Shown: positions 1-5,676 of the stretch, piece by piece
How positions within the stretch are numbered: position 1 is the stretch's first letter
Layout of the letters: every line of letters starts with the position of its first letter
Assembly: GCA_001701065.1 (NCBI GenBank)
Contig: DAAL01000095.1
Coordinates: 1-8,950, forward strand
DNA from: Bacteroidales bacterium GP4
Lineage (GTDB): Bacteria; Bacteroidota; Bacteroidia; Bacteroidales; Muribaculaceae
Direction of reading: 5' to 3'
Length of the DNA: 8,950 nt
The notes under the pieces: generated by a model
Databases searched by the model: none
Seen by the model: the letters and a program-made list of their open reading frames with translations, nothing else
What the model was told of the DNA's origin: nothing
Made by a program: the position numbers and the translations under genes

Positions 1-55
1 TCCGGCTCGGGATTCCGAATCGCCATTTTTCGGATATTGACAGAGAGCGTGTCAT
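1..55 (-). CDS. N-terminus of an unidentified leftward gene (partial)
   Basis: An ATG at 55 (minus strand) opens a frame that stays open to the window edge, giving about 18 residues that begin MTRSLSISEKWRFGIPSR. It is the first ATG in its frame: an in-frame TAG lies 33 nt upstream, with no other ATG between. A strong Bacteroidetes-type promoter at 145-176 points at it, giving a leader of about 85 nt. A second, shorter candidate start (ATG at 26, another frame, reading MAIRNPEP) is also open to the edge and cannot be excluded. Too little protein is visible to name a family. That a gene starts here is inferred mainly from the promoter. Confidence 0.42.
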   Translation of the reverse strand, partial: MTRSLSISEKWRFGIPSR

Positions 56-116
56 GTTTATGACCCTTTCTCTTGTACTATTGTTTGTCTATTGTAAATC
101 TTTCAAAGTTCTCTTG

Positions 117-141
117 CGCTCCCCCGTTCTCCGGAAAAGCG
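117..141 (-). promoter_or_regulatory. Predicted 5'-terminal stem-loop in the leader of the left-edge gene
   Basis: Read on the minus strand, 141 to 117 folds into a 10-pair stem (seven Watson-Crick pairs and three consecutive U-G wobbles) closed by the five-base loop GAGAA. The predicted transcription start from the 145-176 promoter is about 139-141, so the hairpin would sit at the very 5' end of the mRNA. The wobbles form only in the minus-strand RNA; the plus-strand copy would have A-C mismatches there. That fits a leftward transcript. A role in transcript stability or translation is inference. Confidence 0.4.
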
Positions 142-144
142 ATG

Positions 145-176
145 CAAAGTTAGGCACTTTTTTTCATCCGTGCAAA
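145..176 (-). promoter_or_regulatory. Bacteroidetes-type promoter for the left-edge gene
   Basis: On the minus strand TTTG (176-173) is followed after exactly 20 nt by TAACTTTG (152-145). This matches both boxes and the spacing of the Bacteroides consensus TTTG-N19-21-TAnnTTTG. It points leftward, away from galE, and predicts a transcription start near 139-141. It is one of the two best promoters in the window. Confidence 0.75.
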
Positions 177-208
177 CTTTTTCTGCTCTTTTTTTGTTTA
201 ATTTTTTG

Positions 209-227
209 GCGCTTTCGCTGAATGCGC
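209..227. repeat. Imperfect inverted repeat in the galE 3' spacer
   Basis: GCGC at 209-212 pairs with GCGC at 224-227. The stem continues inward past one A-A mismatch (minus-strand view) for three more pairs, leaving a 3-nt loop. In the galE direction it is followed by an A-rich tract, not a T tract, so it is not a canonical terminator. It lies about 35 bp upstream of the -33 box of the left-edge promoter. Function unknown. Confidence 0.3.
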
Positions 228-247
228 TGTCAGACACCAAATTATCC

Positions 248-286
248 GCATAAAAATTTTATGCTATAAAACATGATTTTTAATCA
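248..286 (-). terminator. Probable AT-rich terminator region of galE
   Basis: Two inverted repeats lie just past the galE stop codon. The first (286-274 on the minus strand) is TGATT-AAA-AATCA and is followed by TGTTTTAT. The second (264-248) is a perfect palindrome with 8-bp arms around a single central base. Together they could halt the leftward galE transcript before it enters the left-edge promoter. The stems are AT-rich and the T tract is broken, so the call is tentative. The remainder of 177-291 shows nothing coding. Confidence 0.38.
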
Positions 287-291
287 GTCGG

Positions 292-1329
292 CTACATTAT
301 GCCCTTTTCACGCAAATGCAGCTGCCATTTCCATGCCGAGCGCATAGTGTCCTCAATGGGCGTGTCGGCAGTCCATCCAAGCACTTCATTGGCATAACGG
401 GGGTCAGCCCACACCTGCTCTATGTCACCGGCACGGCGAGGCGCAATCTTATAATTCACTTTAACGCCGGTAGCCCTTTCGAATGCATTTATAAGCTCCA
501 TAACAGAAAGACCGTTGCCTGTGCCAAGATTGAAAATTTCAATTTTAGCATCGCTCTTGTCCTCAAGCATACGCTTTACAGCTATCACATGAGCCTTTGC
601 CAAGTCCACGACATCGATAAAGTCACGTATACAGTAGCCGTCACGTGTATTATAGTCATTACCGAAAACGCTCAATTCCTTACGCACCCCTATCGCAGTC
701 TGAGTGAGATACGGAATAAGATTCTGCGGCACCCCATTAGGCAACTCGCCTATCTCGGCTGACGGATGCGCTCCCACCGGATTAAAGTAACGAAGAATAA
801 TGCTCTTAAACGGAGCACCGGCATTAATCACATCAGTAATGATTTCTTCCGATATCTGTTTAGTGTTGCCATAAGGCGAAGTAGCCTTTTTAATAGGAGC
901 AGCTTCGGTCACAGGGTTCACATCAGGCTCACCATAGACAGTACAAGAAGAAGAGAACACAATTCCTTTCACACCTTTCACCGCCATAATGTCGAGAAGG
1001 TTCATGAGTGTATTAAGATTATTCCTATAATATAATATAGGTTTCTGCATCGATTCACCCACAGCCTTGCTCGCAGCGAAATTGATGATTCCCTTTATTC
1101 CGGGATATTCTTCAAACAATTTCTTCACCTGGTTCATGTCAGTGCAATCGCCTTCAAAGAAAGCAGGTCTAATACCGGTGATTTTCTCAATTCCATCAAG
1201 CACATCACGGTTAGAATTAGAAAGATTGTCAATAATGACAACTGAATATCCTGCATTCTGCAGTTCAACGACAGTGTGCGACCCGATGTATCCGGTACCA
1301 CCGGTCACTAAAATCATGTCCTTATCCAT
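292..1329 (-). CDS. galE: UDP-glucose 4-epimerase
   Basis: The 345-residue protein is full length for GalE, a cytoplasmic NAD-dependent extended short-chain dehydrogenase that interconverts UDP-glucose and UDP-galactose in the Leloir pathway and supplies sugars for surface glycans. Visible features are the Rossmann NAD-binding motif GGTGYIG at residues 10-16, the catalytic region SSSCTVYG at 126-133 (Ser128 by alignment), and the YxxxK pair Tyr153/Lys157 in SPYGNTK. Further support comes from the RYFNPVGAHP segment (180-189) and the C-terminal RRAGDIEQVWADP block (298-310). In that block Val306 lies where E. coli GalE has Tyr299, so UDP-GlcNAc/UDP-GalNAc epimerisation is also plausible. The start at 1329 is chosen because it is the first ATG and gives a normal GalE N-terminus (a second Met at residue 5 is possible). 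It has its own promoter and lies 119 bp downstream of the U32 gene on the same strand. Confidence 0.96.
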   Translation of the reverse strand: MDKDMILVTGGTGYIGSHTVVELQNAGYSVVIIDNLSNSNRDVLDGIEKITGIRPAFFEGDCTDMNQVKKLFEEYPGIKGIINFAASKAVGESMQKPILYYRNNLNTLMNLLDIMAVKGVKGIVFSSSCTVYGEPDVNPVTEAAPIKKATSPYGNTKQISEEIITDVINAGAPFKSIILRYFNPVGAHPSAEIGELPNGVPQNLIPYLTQTAIGVRKELSVFGNDYNTRDGYCIRDFIDVVDLAKAHVIAVKRMLEDKSDAKIEIFNLGTGNGLSVMELINAFERATGVKVNYKIAPRRAGDIEQVWADPRYANEVLGWTADTPIEDTMRSAWKWQLHLREKGIM

Positions 1330-1382
1330 TTTGATTATAATAAGATTAAAATGTTAGTACGATATTTAATAATTGCCGACCA

Positions 1383-1417
1383 CAAATTTAGTAAATTATT
1401 GGCAATAAGCTATCAAC
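1383..1417 (-). promoter_or_regulatory. Probable galE promoter
   Basis: On the minus strand a perfect -7 box, TAAATTTG (1390-1383), lies about 53 nt upstream of the galE start. The nearest -33 candidate is GTTG (1417-1414), with 23 nt between the boxes, slightly longer than the 19-21 nt norm. An inverted repeat, ATAAG-N7-CTTAT (1405-1421), overlaps the -33 area and could be an operator or a weak terminator for the U32 gene. The box suggests galE can be transcribed independently of the U32 gene. Confidence 0.5.
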
Positions 1418-1448
1418 TTATCGACTTTTAGAGGGCAAAATTTTTCAA

Positions 1449-3293
1449 TTAAGACTTACAGCGCACTTTCATGCCGCAATTACGGCAATCAAACTCAAGA
1501 GTAAAAGCCAATGAGGAATTTTTCAGGGTCAAGGGCTCCGGGACGCGCCTTCCTTCAGAAGTCTTGAGGCAAAGCCCAAGCTCTTTACGGATGCAATAGC
1601 GTGTCGACATAACCACCATACCTTTTTTTTCTTTAGGGGCATCAGCCTCAACCGCCCTCTCTATACGTCTTACCCCGTGGGAGCGATAGAATTCTTCGGC
1701 AAGCTGATTAGCCACATTCTCATGGTAGGTGACATCTTTACCGCCCGGAAACAAGGCTGAAACATCCTCAGTCCTGCGCAAGTCAAGCGGATAAGTGATT
1801 TTATTGGCACGATCAAGCGCATCCACAACCTTCCGCCGTAATTCGGCAAGCTGCGACAGAGGCACAAACATGTCAGGGATACGGCTTTCAAAGTGCGTCA
1901 ACCTATATACGGTCGAGCCCAATTTACCCATCACCGAATTCTGCACAGACTCCTGAGGTTTTTCCGACGGTTGAAATGCTCCGACATCCAAAACACTCGT
2001 AACCGAATTACCTCGTTCATCATCGGCATCGACAGCAATAACGGAATCATCCACTTTTCGAAGGACAATCGACAAGGCTATCTTACGTTCAGTGGCATCC
2101 TTTTTCAAAATATCGTCAAATTGCTTGTCATAGTTGCGGTAAAGAATATCGCCCGGCGCAACATTTACCCTTGTCGCCGGGAAAAGACGGTTCCCTTCAA
2201 CTTTATTCAGACGGAATCCCGCAAATTCCCCTTCCGAGTCAATCAGCGCAATACCATCGCCATTGGCAAGCGGTTTACTGATATCGGCAATCACTACCCC
2301 ATTTTTTACAGCTTTCACTACCCCCACTCTTTCGCCCTGGGATTTTGGCGTGTATATTGACACTACCGATTTATCGCCGCCGTCAAGAAAATAATGGGTG
2401 AACCCTCGATTAAAGCTCTTGGCAAGCGATGGATTGAAATGATGGGAGCTTTTCCCGAATGAAGAGCGGCAATAGCGGTCAGGATTCTCACGTATTATAG
2501 CATCAAGCTTCTGACGGTAGGCAGCGACCACATTCTTTACATAAGCCACATCTTTCAGCCGTCCTTCGATTTTGAACGAACTGATTCCGGCTTCAAGCAT
2601 GGCAGCCAACTTGGAACTTTGGTTAAGATCCTTCAATGAAAGCAGATGCCGTTTCTCCAAAATCCTCGCACCGGCTCCATCATATAAATCATAAGGCAAG
2701 CGGCACAGCTGGGCGCACTCTCCACGGTTGGCGCTTCTACCTTTCATAATCTGGCTGGCATAGCAGTCGCCGCTGTAACTCACACATAACGCTCCATGCA
2801 CAAAGGCTTCCAGCGGCACATCGGTCACAGCTTTAACCGCAGCTATTTCGTCAAGCGACATCTCCCGCGGCAGCACAAGCTGGCTAAAGCCCACATCCTG
2901 CAGGAAACGCGCCCGTTCAGGAGTGCGTATGTCGCACTGAGTGCTTGCATGAAGAGCAATAGGCGGCAAGTCCATCCGCAACAACGACATATCCTGCACT
3001 ATCAGGGCATCGACACCTATATTATACAAGTCAGCGACAAGGCTACGCACCTTGTTCAACTCGTCCTTATATATAATAGTATTAAGAGTGACATATACCT
3101 TAGCCCGGAACTGCCGTGCATATTCCACAACTCCGGCTATGTCCGAAACCGAATTTTTAGCCTCGCTTCTTGCCCCGAACGCATCAGCGCCAATATATAC
3201 GGCATCCGCGCCATAGCGTATCGCAGCCATAGCTATTTCGGCATTTTTAGCCGGAGCAAGCAATTCTATGTTACGTCGCAATGATTTTTTCAC
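1449..3293 (-). CDS. U32 family protein (RlhA/YdcP-like)
   Basis: The 614-residue protein belongs to family U32, once called collagenase-like peptidases. Studied members (TrhP, RlhA, UbiU/UbiV) act in prephenate-dependent tRNA or rRNA hydroxylation or in O2-independent ubiquinone hydroxylation, so proteolysis is doubtful. It opens with the typical IELLAPA start and GADAVYIGA (residues 29-37). It carries the U32 signature EAFVHGALCVSYSGDC (162-177), then NRGECAQLCR (189-198), LSLKDL (218-223) and KIEGRLKD (241-248). Cys170, 177, 193 and 197 are candidate iron-sulfur ligands. A beta-rich segment (about 315-385) and a DUF3656-like region follow. The C-terminus has Cys567, 575, 603 and 606. Length and architecture resemble E. 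coli RlhA (23S rRNA C2501 hydroxylation), but the exact substrate is inferred. The start is GTG at 3293; the next in-frame Met (residue 22) would delete the conserved first strand. It diverges from recO. Confidence 0.88.
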   Translation of the reverse strand: MKKSLRRNIELLAPAKNAEIAMAAIRYGADAVYIGADAFGARSEAKNSVSDIAGVVEYARQFRAKVYVTLNTIIYKDELNKVRSLVADLYNIGVDALIVQDMSLLRMDLPPIALHASTQCDIRTPERARFLQDVGFSQLVLPREMSLDEIAAVKAVTDVPLEAFVHGALCVSYSGDCYASQIMKGRSANRGECAQLCRLPYDLYDGAGARILEKRHLLSLKDLNQSSKLAAMLEAGISSFKIEGRLKDVAYVKNVVAAYRQKLDAIIRENPDRYCRSSFGKSSHHFNPSLAKSFNRGFTHYFLDGGDKSVVSIYTPKSQGERVGVVKAVKNGVVIADISKPLANGDGIALIDSEGEFAGFRLNKVEGNRLFPATRVNVAPGDILYRNYDKQFDDILKKDATERKIALSIVLRKVDDSVIAVDADDERGNSVTSVLDVGAFQPSEKPQESVQNSVMGKLGSTVYRLTHFESRIPDMFVPLSQLAELRRKVVDALDRANKITYPLDLRRTEDVSALFPGGKDVTYHENVANQLAEEFYRSHGVRRIERAVEADAPKEKKGMVVMSTRYCIRKELGLCLKTSEGRRVPEPLTLKNSSLAFTLEFDCRNCGMKVRCKS

Positions 3294-3297
3294 GTCC

Positions 3298-3305
3298 CAA
3301 AGTTA
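3298..3305 (-). promoter_or_regulatory. -7 box of the U32 gene; predicted leaderless start
   Basis: TAACTTTG (3305-3298, minus strand) matches TAnnTTTG perfectly and ends only 4 nt before the GTG start at 3293. Transcription would therefore begin at or next to the start codon. I see no TTTG at the usual 19-21 nt distance upstream, so the -33 half is missing or degenerate. Confidence 0.45.
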
Positions 3306-3326
3306 CTAAATATTATGCAAATGAAG

Positions 3327-3334
3327 TATCTTTG
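3327..3334 (+). promoter_or_regulatory. -7 box of recO; predicted near-leaderless start
   Basis: TATCTTTG is a perfect TAnnTTTG match on the plus strand, ending 9 nt before the recO ATG at 3344. The expected transcription start (about 3339-3341) leaves a leader of only 3-5 nt. No clear -33 box is present. Its position favours the ATG at 3344 over the upstream in-frame ATG at 3281, which would lie before the promoter. Confidence 0.5.
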
Positions 3335-3343
3335 TCAACGAAT

Positions 3344-4063
3344 ATGCTCACAACATTACACTGCATCGCGCTCAACACGGTAAAATTCAATGACCGTCAC
3401 AATATTCTCATCGCCTACAGCAAAGAGATGGGACGTGTGTCGTTGCTTATAAGCGCAGGAGCATCGAAAAACGCAAAACGTTCACGGTCACTCACATCGC
3501 CATTGTCACGGTTTGAGTGCGTGGGGACAATAGCCCCTAACCGTGAGATAATCCCGACCAAAGATATTCGTCTACAGAACACGGACCTGTCGATAAGGTC
3601 CAATCCGCTCAAAATAACGGTAGCCATCTTCACGACCGAAATACTATCGCTCCTTCTCAGGGAAACACAGCAGGATAACCGGCTGTACACATTCCTTAGT
3701 GAGGCAATAGACATTCTTGAGAAAGAAACGGAAAGCATAGCCAATTACCCAATAGTGTTTTTATATACTCTTTCCATAGCCCTCGGAATAGCACCTGATC
3801 CGTCGACTTATCGTCCGCAATATTATTTCGACATGATCGACGGGATATTCCGCCCTACTCCTCCCCTTCATCGCCACTTCCTATCGATAGCCGATTCTAT
3901 GACCTTGATGGCTCTAAGCCGGATAACTTTCAGAAATTACCACCAATTCAAATTCACAAGAAGGCAAAGAAACGACATCCTTGATGCAATAATTTCCTAC
4001 TATGACTTTCACTACACCAAACTTTCCGGGATTAAATCGTTGGATATTCTGCGCCAACTATAG
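3344..4063 (+). CDS. recO: DNA repair protein RecO
   Basis: The protein is 239 residues from the chosen start, normal for Bacteroidetes RecO. RecO acts in the cytoplasm with RecR (and RecF) to load RecA onto SSB-coated single-stranded DNA during gap repair. The N-terminal OB-fold is recognisable: residues 6-35 carry the pattern of a first strand, then AYSKEMGRVSLLISAGASK (24-42). A helical C-terminal domain follows, with FTTEILSLLLRE (96-107), an LYTFLSEAIDILE helix (114-126) and the terminal YYDFHYTKLSGIKSLDIL segment (219-236). The four-cysteine zinc site found in some RecO proteins is absent; the only Cys residues are 7 and 59. An in-frame ATG at 3281 would add 21 residues but would overlap the start of the divergent U32 gene and precede the -7 box, so it is rejected. 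The gene is probably monocistronic. Confidence 0.9.
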   Translation: MLTTLHCIALNTVKFNDRHNILIAYSKEMGRVSLLISAGASKNAKRSRSLTSPLSRFECVGTIAPNREIIPTKDIRLQNTDLSIRSNPLKITVAIFTTEILSLLLRETQQDNRLYTFLSEAIDILEKETESIANYPIVFLYTLSIALGIAPDPSTYRPQYYFDMIDGIFRPTPPLHRHFLSIADSMTLMALSRITFRNYHQFKFTRRQRNDILDAIISYYDFHYTKLSGIKSLDILRQL

Positions 4064-4097
4064 ATTTTTGACATTTTGGTGAAAATAAATCCATAAA

Positions 4098-4113
4098 GGA
4101 CAATCATTTGTCC
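4098..4113. repeat. Perfect inverted repeat between recO and the efflux operon
   Basis: GGACAA-TCAT-TTGTCC is a perfect 6-bp-arm inverted repeat 34 bp past the recO stop and 39 bp before the -33 box of the tolC promoter. A further GACAA half-site occurs at 4132-4136. It is not followed by a T tract, so it is a poor intrinsic terminator. A repressor or activator site for the pump operon is a possible alternative. No regulator gene is visible nearby. Confidence 0.35.
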
Positions 4114-4152
4114 AATTATGCCAATACAAAAGACAATTGAGCCAAATGTTAG

Positions 4153-4184
4153 CTTGTATACTGTAGCAGAAATCATTAACTTTG
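4153..4184 (+). promoter_or_regulatory. Promoter of the tripartite efflux operon
   Basis: CTTG (4153-4156) is followed after exactly 20 nt by TAACTTTG (4177-4184). This matches the Bacteroides -7 box perfectly and has a three-of-four -33 box. The predicted start near 4190 gives a leader of about 40 nt before the tolC-family ATG at 4231. No other promoter is evident before the adaptor or pump genes, so all three are probably driven from here. Confidence 0.75.
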
Positions 4185-4203
4185 CAATAAAATACAAGAC
4201 ACT

Positions 4204-4217
4204 AATCCCTAAGGATT
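4204..4217 (+). other. Small hairpin in the efflux operon leader
   Basis: AATCC-CTAA-GGATT is a 5-bp stem with a 4-nt loop, lying inside the predicted 5' leader and ending 13 nt before the ATG. It is short and may be chance. No riboswitch-like architecture is apparent. Confidence 0.2.
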
Positions 4218-4230
4218 TATTCGGAAAAAT

Positions 4231-5661
4231 ATGAGATTTAAATTTTTGATACCCACCATGGCAGTATTCACTATGTACGTGCCGGTGGCAGAAGCGGGTG
4301 AAGCCAATGACACAGTGAGACTTTCGTTAGATGAATGCCTGACTATCGCCCTCAACGAAAATCCCACTATAAAAGTCGCCGATATGGAGATTACACGTGT
4401 GGATTATTCTAAAAAAGAGACACTCGGACAGTTGTTTCCTACAATAGCATTCGGGGCAACATATAACCGCACTCTTGCTAAGCAGACCATGTTTATGAAC
4501 ATGGATTCTTTCGGAGGCGGCAGCAACGGCGGAAATAGCGACTCCTCCGGAGAGACCACACCGCCTGCCACCACAAAGAAGAAAAGCAATGGAATAAAAG
4601 TGGGTCTTGACAATTCCTATTCAATGGGATTCTCTATGTCGATGCCCATTATCGCTCCTCAACTCTGGAAATCACTGCGGCTTTCCGACGCGCAGATACT
4701 ACAAAATATAGAAAAAGCGCGTCAGTCACGCATTGAACTCGTCAATCAAGTGAAAAGCGCTTATTATTCATTGCTTCTCGCAGAAGATTCCTATAAAGTA
4801 ATACAGGAAAGTTACGACATGGCGAAATTCACCGCCGACCTATATCAGAAACAAGAAAGCCTTGGCGCAGCCTCGCAGTATGATGTGCTTCGCACGCAGG
4901 TAGCGGTGAAAAACGTGGAACCTGAACTCACACAAGCCGAAATAGCCATAAAGCAAGCCACGTTGCAGCTTCAAGTGCTTATGGGAGTGGAATCGGACCT
5001 CAAGCTGAAAGCAAGCACCACATTGAGCGAGTACGAATCGAGTATGTACGAGGACTTGTTGGCTATTGATAAAGAAAATCTGGACAACAACTCCGAGTTG
5101 CGTATGCTGGGAATACAGACCCGTCAACTGCAGGATGCCCTCACCGTACAGAAGATGTCATGGTTCCCCACTCTGGCACTCAACGCAAGCTACAACTGGA
5201 CCTCAATGAGCAACGGATCGCCGTTCAAGAACTTCCAATGGACTCCTTATTCAATGGTAGGACTGACTCTGTCTTTCCCCATTTTCCAGGGCGGTCAACG
5301 CTATTCCAAGATAAAGCAGGCTGAAATACAAGTGAACGAGATGAAATGGCAATCGGAAAATCTCACACGCAGCATAAAAATGCAAGTCGACCTGTCCATT
5401 GACAACATCAACAAAAACGCAAAACAGATAGCATCATGCTCCGAAAGCGTGATGCAGGCTGAAACCGCCCACCGCATCATGAAAGAGAGCTTTGAGGTGG
5501 GAGCAGCTTCCTATCTTGACTTGCGCGATGCCGAACTTGCCCTTACACGGTCAAGGCTCACCTATTACCAGTCCATCTACAATTATCTCGTAGCACGTTC
5601 TGAGCTTGAACTATTGCTCGGTAACGCCGACTTATCCAAGTATTCACCCGAAAATAAATAA
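4231..5661 (+). CDS. TolC-family outer-membrane efflux protein
   Basis: The 476-residue protein is the outer-membrane/periplasmic duct of the RND system encoded in this operon. It has a signal peptide (residues 1-22) with a likely cleavage after Ala-Glu-Ala (20-22) and no lipobox, so it is probably not a lipoprotein. The family's internal duplication is visible: LFPTIAFGATYNR (69-80) parallels WFPTLALNASYNW (311-323), and LGAASQYDVLRTQ (211-223) parallels VGAASYLDLRDAE (423-435). Long amphipathic helices fill 150-250 and 355-465. Between the first predicted beta strands is an unusual Gly/Ser/Thr/Lys-rich stretch (about 93-120), probably a surface loop. The ATG at 4231 gives a good signal peptide, although no Shine-Dalgarno sequence is present. 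It is first in the operon, 15 bp before the adaptor gene. The transported substrate cannot be read from the sequence. Confidence 0.93.
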   Translation: MRFKFLIPTMAVFTMYVPVAEAGEANDTVRLSLDECLTIALNENPTIKVADMEITRVDYSKKETLGQLFPTIAFGATYNRTLAKQTMFMNMDSFGGGSNGGNSDSSGETTPPATTKKKSNGIKVGLDNSYSMGFSMSMPIIAPQLWKSLRLSDAQILQNIEKARQSRIELVNQVKSAYYSLLLAEDSYKVIQESYDMAKFTADLYQKQESLGAASQYDVLRTQVAVKNVEPELTQAEIAIKQATLQLQVLMGVESDLKLKASTTLSEYESSMYEDLLAIDKENLDNNSELRMLGIQTRQLQDALTVQKMSWFPTLALNASYNWTSMSNGSPFKNFQWTPYSMVGLTLSFPIFQGGQRYSKIKQAEIQVNEMKWQSENLTRSIKMQVDLSIDNINKNAKQIASCSESVMQAETAHRIMKESFEVGAASYLDLRDAELALTRSRLTYYQSIYNYLVARSELELLLGNADLSKYSPENK

Positions 5662-5676
5662 ACAACTCTATACATT

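Noticed and set aside
316..1357. Plus-strand open frames of 89-148 codons opposite galE
   Set aside because: They are antisense shadows of a well-supported gene and show no recognisable domain, promoter or start context.
1393..1448. Intrinsic terminator for the U32 gene
   Set aside because: Only a weak 5-bp AT stem (1405-1421) is present and no T tract follows it, so it is mentioned under the galE promoter instead.
1449..3293. Annotation of the U32 protein as a collagenase or protease
   Set aside because: The U32 name is historical. Characterised long members act in RNA hydroxylation, and no protease catalytic signature is visible.
3281..3343. N-terminal extension of recO starting at the ATG at 3281
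   Set aside because: It would overlap the start of the divergent U32 gene and lie upstream of the recO -7 box. The extra 21 residues do not resemble the RecO OB-fold.
4012..4197. Minus-strand 61-residue frame with two hydrophobic stretches, resembling a small membrane protein
   Set aside because: Its end overlaps recO antisense, its body covers the efflux promoter, and no -7 box lies upstream of it on the minus strand. The hydrophobicity follows from AT-rich spacer DNA.
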